The notes under the pieces are model-generated. The model did no database searches. It worked only from the letters and a program-made list of their open reading frames with translations, and had not been told where the DNA came from. DNA of 64,000 bases from Diphasiastrum complanatum. Taxonomy: Eukaryota; Streptophyta; Lycopodiopsida; Lycopodiales; Lycopodiaceae. The stretch covers positions 14,967,708 through 15,031,707 of the forward strand of contig CM055102.1 in assembly GCA_029204225.1 (NCBI GenBank). Direction: 5' to 3'. Of this stretch, positions 1 through 10,954 are shown piece by piece; within the stretch, counting starts at the first letter, position 1; each line of letters begins with the position of its first letter. The position numbers and the translations under genes are program-made.

Positions 1-1784
1 TTTTGCCATTTACTCTCTTTTAGAATGCATACAATGTCAAAATTTAAGATCAATATGATCCATGATATAAATCTAGGCACAATAGGATGAACAAAAACAA
101 ATGTCAAATTTGTAGCCAATTCTACGCATAGAATTTCTAGTTTGATCAACATTTACATAACATAACAAGATAGAATCAAAAGCTATTAAAAAATTGAAGA
201 GATCTGATCCGAGTCTATGTTAATAGGCCATGCAACAAAAAAAAAATCATTTATTATCACTCTCCAATAGAGATAGATCAAGCTGACAACAAGTATTGTA
301 CTCACAAGTAGAAGAGAACAAAAAATAATTAGATAGTCTTGACTCCAAAGCTTCCAAAATGGAAATACTTCTTAGGTTTTGCTATTCCAGAACATTAGGG
401 GAGTTTTGAGCTCCAAAAGGACCTTATAAGAATTCGTGCAACCATCTCTTTTGTATTATAAAAATATTATAACACTATTTTCAACTAATACCTTTGACTT
501 GCCATAACTTTTTAATCATAGCTCAAAAGTATGTCATGTCTTTAGCAACATATAAAATAACCTTTTCCCTGGTTTTGGGTTTGGAGAGAAGATTGGATAT
601 ATTTTTTTGTAGACTTTCATTTCTGATTCAACTCAAAAAATCATTCTAGATCTATGAATCTCAATTTAAAGACACCCATAGATCAAAGTACTCACAGTGT
701 GCAACTGCTTTTCACATTTATCACACCAATATATCAGTACATATAATTCGTATTTAAACACAACATGATGGCAAGTCTTGAGACTACTACATCAAGTTTA
801 GAACAATTATAAATTGGTTTCGGGCATTTCAGGTCAGCTACTACATAGTTGGTTTACACAACTATACAACCACTATATCGTTCACATTGAGTACTAACAA
901 CAATTTATTGATTTCCATTCAAAAAATCATTGTGAATAATTAATAGTACGTCTAATTTATGTATAAACAAATGATAAGTCCTGAGACTAATACACGAGGT
1001 TTAAAATAGTTGTAAATTTGTAGCGGGATTTGCATGAAAAATGTTGTGTGGTTAATGAGGGTTTCTCATTTCCGACTTAGCAACCGAAGCTAAGGATAAT
1101 TAGCTAGGGTTATTGGCGTCGTATTGCACTGATTATTGCGATGTGATCTATGAAAAAGTAAAGAAATGTGCTTTTGCTTTATGATAAACCTGTTAGTTGA
1201 ATGACAATAAAACCGTCAAGTTGTGAAATTGTGAAACATATCAATTGGACCCGACCTCTGTGAAACACCAAGCGTCACACTAGTCACACCCGCCGTCGAT
1301 ACTGTGTAACGGTCGGCGAAAATACCGCCGCTTAGCAAACAAAGCGATGCGTATAACTTGCACCCCACGAGCACATCATAGACAGTAAATCGGTTTCCAG
1401 CCCATGTAAGATTTCTACTAACTGTAAGCCGAATTTAATGGGGAAAGAGATATTAGCAAGATCCTAATGCGAATTAGTGATCAGAAGTTTTACGGAACCG
1501 TGATCCTAGAAAGCTAGTGAATCATTGCAGCGAAAAGTACTAGCACCCCCTCCTTGCAACCGTATCTTTGAGAGCCTAGAAAACTCTTATCGGTTGGGGA
1601 GCACAGGGTAACAAAGGATGCCCCCAGGATTGGATGTGGCAGGACCTTCGTTACTTACGTAGGGCATAGCCACCATCAGTAGTGGTGCCCCTTGACTTTT
1701 TTAGGATGTTTTGGCTGGACCAATCCCTTGCCAAAAATGGCCCTAACAGGCATTCAAGGATCCAAATTAAGGAGAGGTATTGGA
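1..1784. other. Non-coding AT-rich DNA, no gene seen
   Basis: No frame carries a recognisable domain or a sustained coding bias here. The stretch from about 1250 to 1750 is richer in G+C than its surroundings but shows no ORF, no tRNA cloverleaf and no clear repeat boundary. It may be old transposon or intergenic DNA. Confidence 0.6.
757..1036. repeat. Degenerate direct duplication (two ~80-bp units)
   Basis: Units at about 757-840 and 956-1036 share an ordered set of words: GATGGCAAGTCTTGAGACTA versus GATAAGTCCTGAGACTAA, then a CA(T/C)(C/G)A(A/G)GTTTA stretch, then ATTATAAATTGGTTTCGGG versus GTTGTAAATTTGTAGCGGG. This looks like an old tandem duplication with about 200 bp between unit starts. 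Confidence 0.4.
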
Positions 1785-2145
1785 TTTCTATCCTTTCCAT
1801 CCCCATTCTCTGCTAATCTAGATCTATTCATTAAGTTGTTGTAAATATTTGTACAATTGCATACTCTACAGAAATAGAAAGGAAACGATGTTAGTGTTAC
1901 TCGATAATTCGGCCATCTCTTCTTCGTTGGCCACCTTCTCTTAGTCGGTTATCATTGATTATTTGGCCACACTTGATTGGTCGGTCATCCTAGACCATTT
2001 GGATAGATTCTCTTGTTCGGCCTTTCTCAAACAATCGGCCGCAATTTGACACATCATGACCGGACAAAATCAAATATTGTCCGATGGTGACTGCCAACAG
2101 TAGCCATGTATATATATCTAGCAACTTATTGACAAAGTTTCCAAC
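1785..2145 (-). repeat. Dispersed repeat R, copy 1 (inverted relative to copy 2 at 29.3-29.8 kb)
   Basis: The reverse complement of this block matches 29336-29805 over most of its length. Shared segments include ACAATATTTGATTTTGTCCG, GGTCTAGGATGACCGACCAA and AACAACTTAATGAAT.GATCT. Neither copy encodes a protein. Both may be LTR or other transposon ends, but no TG...CA ends or primer site could be placed. Confidence 0.7.
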
Positions 2146-2762
2146 AAGTTCACACGTGTGGGGATAATCCACTAATGTGAATGATCTTATTAAGCTTTAT
2201 GATTAGCACAATAAACTAATTCTAGATTGAATAGCAAGATCTAGTACAGAATTTAATGACTTAACCACAATCTAGCATGCTAAGAATCAGATAATGATAG
2301 CTTTGATTACAAATGAGCAAAAGTACAAGAATTTAGTGTATGAGCATTAGCCTCAACACGAGTTAGAGAGAGGAAGAGAGAGAGATAGTCAAGCAAATAA
2401 TGGTGTTGATCCAAAATGGCATGGAATAACTACAAAGCTTTGGTTCTTCATCAAAGATTACGTGAATAGCTACACATATTTATGGAGTTTAAAGTAGCTC
2501 GAGGTAGAATTACATCCATCCACCTTTCAATCACATCTAAAGTGAAAAGTAGAGTCTAAGTGACATTTGTCACATCTCATGCATGCATTTATACCTACTT
2601 TTACCAAGTGGCATTATTCTAACTAGAATTGTACAAATCATCATGCATGTGTCCATTTCACTTTGCGCATGCCATGCATGTCACTATGGATCACTTACAA
2701 TAAATGCATGTGATACGCCACGAGTTTCTACAAGCATATCAATGTCATTTCTACAAATGATA
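2146..2762. other. Non-coding, no gene; CATGCA-rich end
   Basis: No credible coding frame. A short GA-rich tract lies near 2366-2390. The right end (2578-2712) is rich in CATGCA words and is listed separately. The block ends abruptly where the gypsy RNase H fragment begins. Confidence 0.5.
2578..2712. repeat. CATGCA (RY-like) word cluster 1
   Basis: Several CATGCA or TGCATG words occur within about 135 bp, including two CATGCATG runs and a GCGCATGCCATGCATG stretch. CATGCA is the core of the plant RY/Sph element bound by B3-domain factors. Function here is unproven; the richness could be simple-sequence drift. Confidence 0.4.
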
Positions 2763-3905
2763 TTATTGGCTGTCAACCAGCTGATATGGTCGAGTTTTAA
2801 GTGCAAGTTTCCGTTGTTGTGCCTTGGATAGTGACCAATCAGGTTGGTCATTCATCAAGTACTCAACTATGTGCGCGGCCCAATCCGGTACAGCATCCAA
2901 GTAAAATAAAACAACATCCGGTAACTCATCATCAGGTTGGGGATCCTTCTGTGTCGATTTGATTCGTGATACATGATCCGCCATATAATGTTGCTTGCCT
3001 TTGCGTACCACTCTTCGAAAATCGAACTCCAGCAACAAGAATAAACGTCTAGTGATTCTCCATGTGTTGCAGGTTTTGTCGACTAGGTAGAGCAAAGGTT
3101 GATGATCAATGTAGAATGCAAAGTGAGTTGCCATAAGATAATGGTGAAAATTCTTGATAGCAAATACCATTGCTAAGGCTTCTCGCTCAATCGTCAAATA
3201 ATTGATCTCGGCATCATTGATTTTTCGATTGGCGAAGCGAATAGAAAAATATTTCTTGTACTCGCTTGCTGGCTGGGTCAATACAGCTCCTATAGCATAC
3301 TTTACTGCGTCGGTATGCACATGAAACTCAATTGTCCAATTGGGAGGTCGTAAGATCGGTGCATATATGAGTGCTTCCTTTAGCTTTTGGAAAGCTTGCA
3401 GGGCTTCCTCCATCTAATGTGGATTAATTGTCAACTTGTAGATAGGATGTGCCAAATCCGCAAAAAGTAAAATGAAGATCCTGTAGTAATTGGCATGTCC
3501 CATGAACACATAAACTCCACAAATCATTCCAAGGGTGAAAGATCCATGATAATACATATCTTACAGCATTGTATCAGCACTTTCTCTAATTGAGATAAGT
3601 GTTTCATCATTATATCCTTGCACGCAAAGATCATCAAGGAAGATTTCTAGGAACTTATGTAAATAGTCTTTGAATGCCTTTTGCATGACGTGATGGAAAG
3701 ATCTAGGGGCATTACAAAGACCGAATGGCATGACCTTGTAGGCATATGTACCCCATTCAGTAGCAAATGCAATCTTGTGTTGATTCTCCGATGCAATCTT
3801 CACTTTGTTGTAGCTGCTGAAGCCATCCCAAAAATTGTAGGCTTCCGCTCCAGCTACTCGCTCAGTGTAGTTTGGATTGCATTGTAGTATCGACTCACCT
3901 TTGGT
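2763..3905 (-). pseudogene. Ty3/gypsy reverse transcriptase-RNase H fragment (element B)
   Basis: On the minus strand the frame at 3803-3561 has the RT core MPFGLCNAPRSF followed by the catalytic motif FLDDLCVQG. A frameshift near 3560 leads, after a gap, to the frame at 3413-2763. That frame carries the end of RT (FQKLKEALIYAPILRPPNW) and an RNase H domain (HTDAVKYAIGAVL, then INYLTIEREALAMVFAIKNF and YIDHQPLLYLV). It ends abruptly after RPYQLVDSQ, before the integrase zinc domain. At the upstream side, the linker text KVSRYY joins almost directly to RT text around the GFSSY motif, so about 200 bp of the RT N-terminus is missing compared with element A. It is a non-functional fragment of the same family as A, C, D and E. 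Confidence 0.85.
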
Positions 3906-3939
3906 GTTGGATGATTCTACGACATGTGCCTTTTCTCCT

Positions 3940-5712
3940 TTGTGTTTTTCTCTGGGATTGTGCTAAATCATATGTTGAATGTCTCTTTTTCTTGCAATGA
4001 GTGCAAAGTATGTCGGATTAAACCATCATCTATCTGCTGGTGTCCCGACTTGTTAAAGTGATCACAGGTAGAAGTATCTTTGTTGTCATTGCCCTTCGTT
4101 GAAGACTTCACTTCAGTCTTCTTGATGTTGGGCTATTTTTGTTTTTCTTCTTTCCCCTTGCAAAAAGGGCCTTCTTCTGGTCACCATTGGTTTCTCCTTG
4201 AAATTGGTGTATGCAGTTCACTTATCGAGACCATGAATTCTCCCCAATGTGCAATTCGAACATTCCACCAACTCATCCAGTTGTCCATTGATGGTAAGTT
4301 AGAATCTCTCACCTTCTCTGTCCTCCACCATTAATGAATATATCTGCTTTGTGCAAATGCTTCATCTTTTGTGGTAGTTGCCCTCCATTTCTCACGCAAG
4401 GATTTGTGTTCAGATCGATATTCTTTTTGGATGAATTTTGTTGTGTGTATGTGCAAACTTTGCTCCCAGTGAAACAGACATGATCTCTCTCGTCCAACCA
4501 TCTTGTTGTTTGGACCTCCATTGAAAACAGTTCGGACATCTCTTCAATTTGCTTGTGCCTCATCTACCATAAAGCCACGAAAATCTGCATTATCGTGACC
4601 TGCCTGTTCCATCACATCGTTCAGGGAATTCCAAAATAGAATTTGGGATTGTATGTCCTCCTCTTTCATCTCACACGTCACTATTGTCAAGAGCTCCTGA
4701 ATGCTATGACAAAAGAAAATAAAATATGATATTTAGATTTACAATCCAAAGGAGATAAAAAATGGAGGATAATGTTTGTTGCTACTGATTTAACCTGGGA
4801 TCATAAACGTGGCCAACCAGTCACTCTTCTAGTGTAATTAAATTGCACCCATGCATTCTTGAGGTCTCCATTGCTTGTTCTCCTCATCCAATTGATCAAG
4901 TCCACACCTGAAGCGGGGCGTGTGGACATTTTGAAACCTAAAAATGCTCACCAGGACCACCTTGGCCTAGAAATTTTCTACCATGAAAAAAGACAAACAT
5001 TGAGTTGTTTTTAGTAATAGAAGGCTATCAAGGCCATCACTTAAAGGCATTGCAGTACTCCTAGCCGATGTGACCATCCTGCGTAGCCTGTCATGCAAAC
5101 TCAACGATCAAATATGGAGATATTACAATAAGTGCAACAGACACAACATATTGCAATGGATACAATATAATCCCCCCCTCCCCCCCCTCAAAAAAAAAAT
5201 TCCATTTTAGTAGGATCTTCCATTGAATTAGACGAGGTGAAGCTATCATTATCGATACCCTGCTTGTGATTACAACGAGACACGTTTGTACTCTCACAGC
5301 GAACAACTTTTTTTAAAACTATGACCACATACTGCTACATTGACAATGTCTCTTCCATGATGTACTGCTCGTTTCCCTCTATGTCACTGTAGCTTTTTAG
5401 TTATCATGGATACATAGTCATTGTTTTTGTTAATCACCGCATTGAAGCTTTCAAACATTTCATTGTTGCCAATTTTATTTTCCAGATATCTATGACTAAC
5501 AATGGCCTTTCCTTCGTTGAATTAAACTGTTAGAAACGATACACCGATCACATCATAATGAATGGTTGCTTCCATTGAATCTGTCACATGCAAGAACATA
5601 TACATTTCATTATTTCAAAATTTGACCGATTTGTCGAAGAGTCCAACTAGTCATGAATGTCGATTTCTTCCCATGTCACCTTTCGTTTGCTGCTTGGCAC
5701 TTGCTTTGTCAT
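3940..5712 (-). pseudogene. Decayed transposase-like gene (possibly MULE-like), exons broken by stops
   Basis: No long ORF exists, but the minus strand keeps clearly protein-like blocks. From an ATG at 5712: KRKVTWEEIDIHD, then after a frameshift MYMFLHVTDSMEATIHYDVI, then FNEGKAIVSHRYLENKI and NNDYVSMITKKLQ. After about 650 bp of poor sequence (introns or decay) a second block at 4705-4180 reads LLTIVTCEMKEEDIQSQILF, FRGFMVDEAQAN, MVGRERSCLFHWEQSLHIHT and WWNVRIAHWGEFM. Near 4060-3990 there is a C..C....H-like knuckle (CTHCKKKRH). Stops interrupt every block, several at places where tryptophan is expected (ANW to AN-stop). The order DSMEAT... then FHW...HT then W.WW..R..WG reminds me of MULE-type transposase-derived proteins of early land plants, but that is recollection. 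Coding decay is certain; the family name is not. Confidence 0.5.
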
Positions 5713-5739
5713 AGTCGGTCGGTGAAGAACAAACCACGG

Positions 5740-6330
5740 TAGATCTAATTTTTGGTAGTGGGTAGCGATCAGAGGCTGCAACAGGGTTCTAGTTCGCTGG
5801 CAGGCTATCAGAGGTTGATTTTTGACTATAACCGGCCATCGAAAATCTGCAACCGGCTGGTACTGGCTGCAGGTAGGTCGCTGACAGATTGTAGAAGTCT
5901 GATTTTTTCACAGGCAGGCAAGTACAGGTCCACAACGAGCCACAGACGGACAGGGCAGGTCGATCTGTGGAGTCGATGAATGACTGGTACAGCTTGTTAA
6001 AGGGAGAATAGGGCGCAGACAGCAGGTTTCGGCATCGACAGGGCCTCAACAGGTCATAGGCAGGACTGAGAATGCCTAAACAGACCAAAAATAGGATGAT
6101 ACAATTCTCAATAGGCCGCAAATGGGCTGAAACAACCCGCAGACATGTTGTGGAGCCATGTGACAGACGTGTAAATGGGTCACTAGGCCGTGACAAGTTG
6201 CTAGATCGCTGGTAGGTTTGATTGTTGATGGAAACTCGCACACCGAAGGCGTAGACAGAGGCTGCAACCAGTCATTTGTACTTCGCTTGTGATTTGCCTT
6301 GCTTATCGTAATGTTGCCCTTGCTGGTGTT
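5740..6330. other. G+C-richer block with CAGG/CTGG words, no gene
   Basis: This block is visibly richer in G+C than its flanks and repeats short CAGGCAGG, CTGGCAGG and GGCTGCA words without a clear period. Frames on both strands are open for 60-150 codons, but their composition is shapeless and no domain is visible. It lies just upstream of the decayed transposase-like gene and could be its promoter side or another element. Confidence 0.35.
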
Positions 6331-7100
6331 GCATTCTTTTTGTCATGCAAATGGTGCGCTCATCATTCGAACCCTAATGCATGCATATACACTCTTCTAA
6401 CAAGCATTCAACTCGTCCAATTCTACGAAGCAATGGCATGGTCCTTCACACATGCATCCTAACACGGAATGAACCAAGGAAAAAAAATTGTGAGTGCATT
6501 CACATCCAAACCAACTACTCAACAATGCTCTCAATCAAAATGCAAACCTTCTCTCCATCCACCTTACAACAAACGAGAGGGTAAACCCTTCACCCTCTCC
6601 CTCTCTCTAAGCAATGCATTCAATCTACAAGAAACCATACACCATGCTCATAACACTCAATCCACAATGCACTCATTCCAACCAACCATGAGCATCAATC
6701 AACCAACAATTCAAAACATGGAGTTATCATCCTCTAGATCTTTTCAAGCATTCAAACACTCTACATCTTATCAATGAGAGAAAGAGGGTAACCAACTTAA
6801 ACAATCCTCAATAATGAAATCAAACACCACCTCCACACAATGTGAGATTGAAACAACCACAATCAAGGCATCACACTAAGCAATCAAGCATTCACGCCTA
6901 ACCACTAACATTACTCTCAAACCACTAACAACAACCACACCACACAACTACAATTCAATACACTACCTCCAAGCAAATCACACTCATATGAGGCAAGACA
7001 ACAAGGATACAAAAGCTCTAACATCCAAATATACTAACTCTCAACACACATACTCTCACCACTAACTCTCAACACACATCCACAAATACAAAGAGTTGGC

Positions 7101-7112
7101 TCCTTTTTATAG
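7101..7112 (-). promoter_or_regulatory. TATA box, minus strand
   Basis: The minus strand reads CTATAAAAAGGA, matching the TATA box (TATAAAAAGG) found in the gypsy LTRs of this window. The block to its right could therefore be U3 of an unrecognised LTR. Confidence 0.4.
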
Positions 7113-7419
7113 GAAAACCCAAGTGTCCCCCTTCAAAATGACGCTTTGCCAATTTTCATGCCCTTCAAGCCCTCTTTGCCATTTGTCCTCAACCCATTTA
7201 ATAGTACACCTAGTGGCCTCCATAAGAGAGTGGGGGAGTGGTGCATTCAAGGCTCTCTTCCAAAACTAGCCAAGATGCCATTTTTGTCAAAGGCTAGGGA
7301 GGCCATTCAAGTTTTCCCTTTTGTGCACCCTAGAAGCCCAAAACGTCAATGGCTAGTGGGTGTACCTCCCAATTTTTATAGCCTCCAAGGTGTTTTGGCA
7401 TTTACTATCCAAATGTGTT

Positions 7420-7441
7420 GGGTGAGGCCCTTTTTCAACCC
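7420..7441. repeat. 22-bp perfect inverted repeat, left arm
   Basis: The reverse complement of this 22-mer occurs exactly at 7860-7881. Its core is GTGAGGCCCTTTTTCAA. Spacing between the arms is about 418 bp. Confidence 0.75.
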
Positions 7442-7859
7442 CCCAGATGTAAAAAAATAGCCGACATGACCGTGCTGAAATCTCACCATGTACTGAGTCC
7501 ATTTTTTACTAATATATGATCACTTAGTGTATTTTTCAAGGAAACCGTTTTGTCATGGGAGCCCTAGTCATAAATGCCAAAAAAAGTCAACCAAAGAAGA
7601 GTAAACTGAGAAAAAAAAATTTATGGTAAAAAGGGACCGAGAAATATGGATTCAGTGTCAAGGAATAACATAAACCCTAACGACAAGGTTTGGCCAATTT
7701 ACGAGCAATTAACGAAATGTGTGGGCCAAAGTGGCTACCCAATAGACCAAAAACCCAAAAAAATGAGCAGTAGAGGGGCACGCCCCTTGAAAATTCAAGG
7801 AAAGGCAAAAAAACAAATGTCCTCAAAAAACAAAAATGAAGGCCGCCTATTAAAAATAC

Positions 7860-7881
7860 GGGTTGAAAAAGGGCCTCACCC
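7860..7881. repeat. 22-bp perfect inverted repeat, right arm
   Basis: Exact reverse complement of 7420-7441; see the left arm. Confidence 0.75.
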
Positions 7882-8202
7882 AAAATTTGGATACATTTGA
7901 AAGTTGAGAGTTGTAGTTGTCTTGTGGTTTGGAAGTGATGTTAGTTACTTTGCTTGCTTGCATGTTAGATGTGTGGTGAGTGACTTTGTGGTTGGAGTGT
8001 GTTGTCTTGAGTTGATAATTTTTGGGAGGCGGTTAGTTATTTTTGGATTCTTGTTGTCTTGAGTGGAGAGTTGTATCCAATTTAGAGAGGTAGAAGGGTT
8101 CTTTCAATAATGTGTTGAGTATGACCTTAAGGTGTGATTGTCTTATTTCTAATCTATTAGAGAGTTAGTGAATTTCTTGTAATTGTGTGGGTTTGAGCAT
8201 GA

Positions 8203-8645
8203 TTAAGTGGTTTTGGTTTGCAATTGCCTTGTATCGTTAGAGCTTGTTTGCATGGAAGGTTCATCGTTGAGTGGTAGATGTTTCCAAATGAATTGATTTA
8301 GAATTTGACAAGAGTTTGTCTGAAAATCTACCCTATGTCCTAGATCTATGATTCGACTGACTATTGATAGTAGATTTGTCGCCAAAAGATACAATATATT
8401 TGGTACAAGTTTTGACACTCCATTCTGAAAATGCATTCCAACAATACCTTCACCTTCAATTCTGTGGGAGTTGTTGTCTCCAAGGGGAACGAATCTCTTG
8501 GTGCTGTACGCCGAATGATTGATGAACCATTCTTGATGGCTTGTCATGTGTTGCGTTGCTCCAGAAATGAGGAACCATTCCTCCAATTGTTTGATGTGGT
8601 GATGGCTCACCATGAAAAATTCATGCTCATCATCTTCTGAATCTT
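8203..8645 (-). pseudogene. Ty1/copia protease remnant (element Q)
   Basis: The minus-strand frame reads EEWFLISGATQHMTS, aligned with the copia aspartic protease active site. The catalytic aspartate (DSGAT in active enzymes) is isoleucine here, so the protease is dead. It continues into the pre-integrase-like stretch LVPNILYLLATNLLSIVSRI and then stops making sense at about 8203. It lies downstream of the gag remnant at 8646-9500, in another frame. Confidence 0.8.
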
Positions 8646-9500
8646 GGTTCTTCTGTCTTGCGTTGGCTGCATGGGCTTGCTGGTCTGTGGCTACTTCTTC
8701 TTGTCATTGTTGAACTTCAAAATTCGACAATCCTGGATTTTGTGATTCGTCTTCTTGCAATATCTCCAGAATAGCCTCTTCTTGTTTTGAGCATGTGGCT
8801 GATTTTGGGTCTTTTGTGTCTACTTCTAATTGTTGTCAGTTTGTCGGACAACTCTCATCTTCCGATGCTTCCTGGTGTTCTTCTTTGAGAATAATGCTTG
8901 TGAGTCGTTGACGGAAGACAAGAATGCTCCATTTCTTCTTGATTTCTCTTGCAGCAGCATGATTAAGACTCTGGACAATGTTATATCTGAGTGTGTGGTT
9001 AGCATCATCATCCAGTTTTCATAAGAGGATGGCAAACTGGTCAATAAGGTCATTACATCGTCAGAGTCTTTGACTACTGAACCTATTGCCACCATCCGCT
9101 CTAATAGAGTCTTGTATTGATTAATGTGATTTTGAACAAAATCACTTTCTGACATTCTGAGTGAGAAGAACTTTCTCATCAAATGCAATTTTGAACTGAC
9201 ATCCCTCACGTCATATAATGTAATCAATATGTCCCAAGCCTCTTTCAAAGATTGGGCTTGTCTGATGTGGCCAATCTGTGTGTCGGAGTTGATAAGGGTG
9301 ATCAAGGTGAAAGCCTTGCCATCTCTAAGCTTCCATTTGGAAATGGCTTGCTCATCAACACTAGGAAGTAGTTCGGTTCCAGCGACTATTTCTTAAAGCT
9401 CCTTGGCCATCAAAACTACCTTCATCTCGAATTTCCATAAATGGTAGTTCGAATCATCGAGTTTGTCTACCATAAGAGTAGATTATGATTGTGAGTCCAT
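8646..9500 (-). pseudogene. Ty1/copia gag remnant with zinc knuckle (element Q)
   Basis: A start codon at 9500 opens MDSQS, followed by an in-frame stop. The frame then reads DDSNYHLWKFEMKVVLMAKEL (UBN2-type copia gag start), a second stop, then EIVAGTELLPSVDEQ and a long open piece (9305-8826) with MRKFFSLRMSESDFVQNHI and LLTSLPSSYENW, typical of copia capsid. Near 8745, after a frameshift, the text FWRYCKKTNHKIQDCR is a CCHC zinc knuckle whose first cysteine is lost. The primer site at 9631-9643 and LTR boundary at 9644 are in the expected positions upstream. Confidence 0.85.
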
Positions 9501-9630
9501 TTGGAATGTTGGGATGAGTAATGCAGATAGTAGATTAATATGAGCGGAAACAATTATAGCAAATGTCTACACTATATCAGAACAATTGTTCTGATTATGC
9601 TCTAAGTCCGCTTCGCAGAATCAGAGATGA

Positions 9631-9643
9631 GGCTCTGATAACA
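9631..9643 (-). promoter_or_regulatory. Primer-binding site of copia Q (tRNA-iMet type)
   Basis: The minus strand reads TGTTATCAGAGCC, one base from the usual TGGTATCAGAGCC complementary to the 3' end of plant initiator-methionine tRNA. It lies directly next to the LTR boundary (TGTTGGAAAT on the plus strand at 9644). Confidence 0.75.
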
Positions 9644-9900
9644 TGTTGGAAATTCGAATAGTGGATCAACCGACAATGCTTGTCATGATGAAAGAGCACC
9701 AACATGGAATCCTCGATGCATGCAACTATGTGTATTGGATTCAGACAAACAACGATAAATCGAAGTCTGTTGTCTTACTTGATTAGTTTCAAAGTCGTTG
9801 ATTGAGACAGTCGATGTTGAAGGGTTTGCGAATCCCAAGGCAACCCTAACCCTAGTTAATAAGTGAGAGGAATTTGGCACCCTGCGTGTGTAAGTCAAAC
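9644..9900 (-). mobile_element. Putative 5' LTR of copia Q (outer end not found)
   Basis: The inner boundary is fixed by the primer site. The LTR reads TGTTGGAAATTCG on the plus strand from 9644, but a matching TTCCAACA end was not found, so the LTR is probably truncated. The right limit given is approximate. Confidence 0.45.
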
Positions 9901-10080
9901 CCGATGATCACATAGAGATTTGATTAGTTAAAAGTCAATAAAAGGACTTTAGGCCTTTTTGCGGGACTTTTAATCTCGTAGGGCCTAAATGTCAAGTTAG
10001 TAAATAAAGTTGGGTTTTTCTCCAATTTGGATGGTTCCCACTCTTTTTTAAATTTGAATAATTAGAGAGGCAGAAATGGA

Positions 10081-10125
10081 CCAATAGGATTCAGAGGCTA
10101 GGGTCCTCCTCTCTCTTATAAAAAG
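10081..10125 (+). promoter_or_regulatory. CCAAT-TATA promoter core of gypsy G
   Basis: CCAATAGGATTCAG at 10081 is followed 36 bp later by TATAAAAAG at 10117. The same CCAATAGGATTGAG...TTATAAAAAG order occurs on the minus strand in LTR2 (27.1 kb) and, less well, in LTR1 and LTR D. This supports a shared RNA polymerase II promoter. Confidence 0.6.
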
Positions 10126-10384
10126 GGACTAACTCGAGTTCCTACACATGTTCATTTTCTCATTTCCATAAAGCAGATTGGTTCTCTTTTGAAATGGATT
10201 GATGAATGTACTTGCTCTCTATCACTTTTTCTCCATCTCTCATGCTTTCTTTGGATTTTGCTAATTGTTATTAGGATTGTATGTTGTTATACTTTTTATG
10301 AGAGAAGAGGATCAATTGTCATATTGCCATATTTTTGCCAAAAAAAAGTCACTTTTTTGCAAAGATACGAGTATTACTCTTGAT

Positions 10385-10705
10385 TCTTCGCCAAAATCTT
10401 CGTCGAGTTTTCAAAACATTCTATTTACAGTAAAATACTATTTTTGAGTTCGACGAAGATTCTTCTTGTCCTAATCATAGAAAATCTTGATTTTTACCCT
10501 CGCCAAACTACAGAAACTGTGTTTTTTTGTGTCAGAAACCTTCGTCGAGTTTACCCTAGTTTTATTTGTGTCAGATCTTGAATCTGAGAGGTCGGCAAAG
10601 GTTATTTTCCTAGAAATTATTTGAAAAGTTGATTAGAGTGTTTATTTTCAAAATAGCACTATTGAACCTTCGCCGAGCCAATCTTCGCCTAGGTAGCCTT
10701 CGCCA
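10385..10705. repeat. CTTCGCC/TTCGTCGAG motif array in leader of gypsy G
   Basis: About eight short words of the type TTCGCC, TTCGTCGAG, TTCGACGAAG and TCGGCAAAGG occur in 320 bp, some being reverse complements of others. It is the counterpart of the CTCTCGCA arrays upstream of gag in elements A and C. Confidence 0.5.
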
Positions 10706-10954
10706 GTTCAATTTTAGGTTCGGATTTTCCAGATCAAGTCTCTGTCAAATTTTGGGTCAAATCTGATACAATTTGATTCGGATTCTGAGAAATTTTTCAT
10801 TTTTGAGAAGTATCGATTGATTGAATTTCAAAATCTTTTTCACGATATAGAAATCAGATTCTTGAAAAAGTGGAATAGATCTAGTAGATCTGATATGAGA
10901 TAGTTTTGATTGAAAAATCTAGATCCAATCTCATTGTTTGCTTGATTTGAATTT

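Larger units (their letters stand above)
6380..8200. other. Strand-asymmetric block: A+C-rich left half, G+T-rich right half
   Basis: From about 6380 to 7100 the plus strand is rich in A and C with little G (CAA, CACT, ACCA words). From about 7880 to 8200 it is the opposite, rich in G and T (GTTG, TGTGG, GAGTT). The halves resemble reverse complements in composition, and a perfect 22-bp inverted repeat links them (7420-7441 with 7860-7881). No gene is visible. A TATA-like box on the minus strand at 7101-7112 suggests an LTR or other transposon terminus in inverted duplicate. Confidence 0.45.
9901..10954 (+). other. LTR/5' leader of a plus-strand gypsy (element G)
   Basis: This stretch precedes the plus-strand gag. 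It holds a CCAAT-TATA promoter core (10081-10125) and, between 10385 and 10705, a series of CTTCGCC/TTCGTCGAG words in both orientations. No tRNA-Asp primer site could be found, so the LTR/leader boundary is unknown. No protein is encoded. Confidence 0.5.

Noticed and set aside
1640-1700. Possible tRNA or structured RNA around a small GTGGTGCCCC hairpin
   Set aside because: No cloverleaf, A/B boxes or CCA-acceptor stem could be assembled.
5789-6241. 150-codon minus-strand open frame in the G+C-richer block
   Set aside because: No domain, and overlapping frames on both strands are equally open, as expected of G+C-rich non-coding DNA with few stops.
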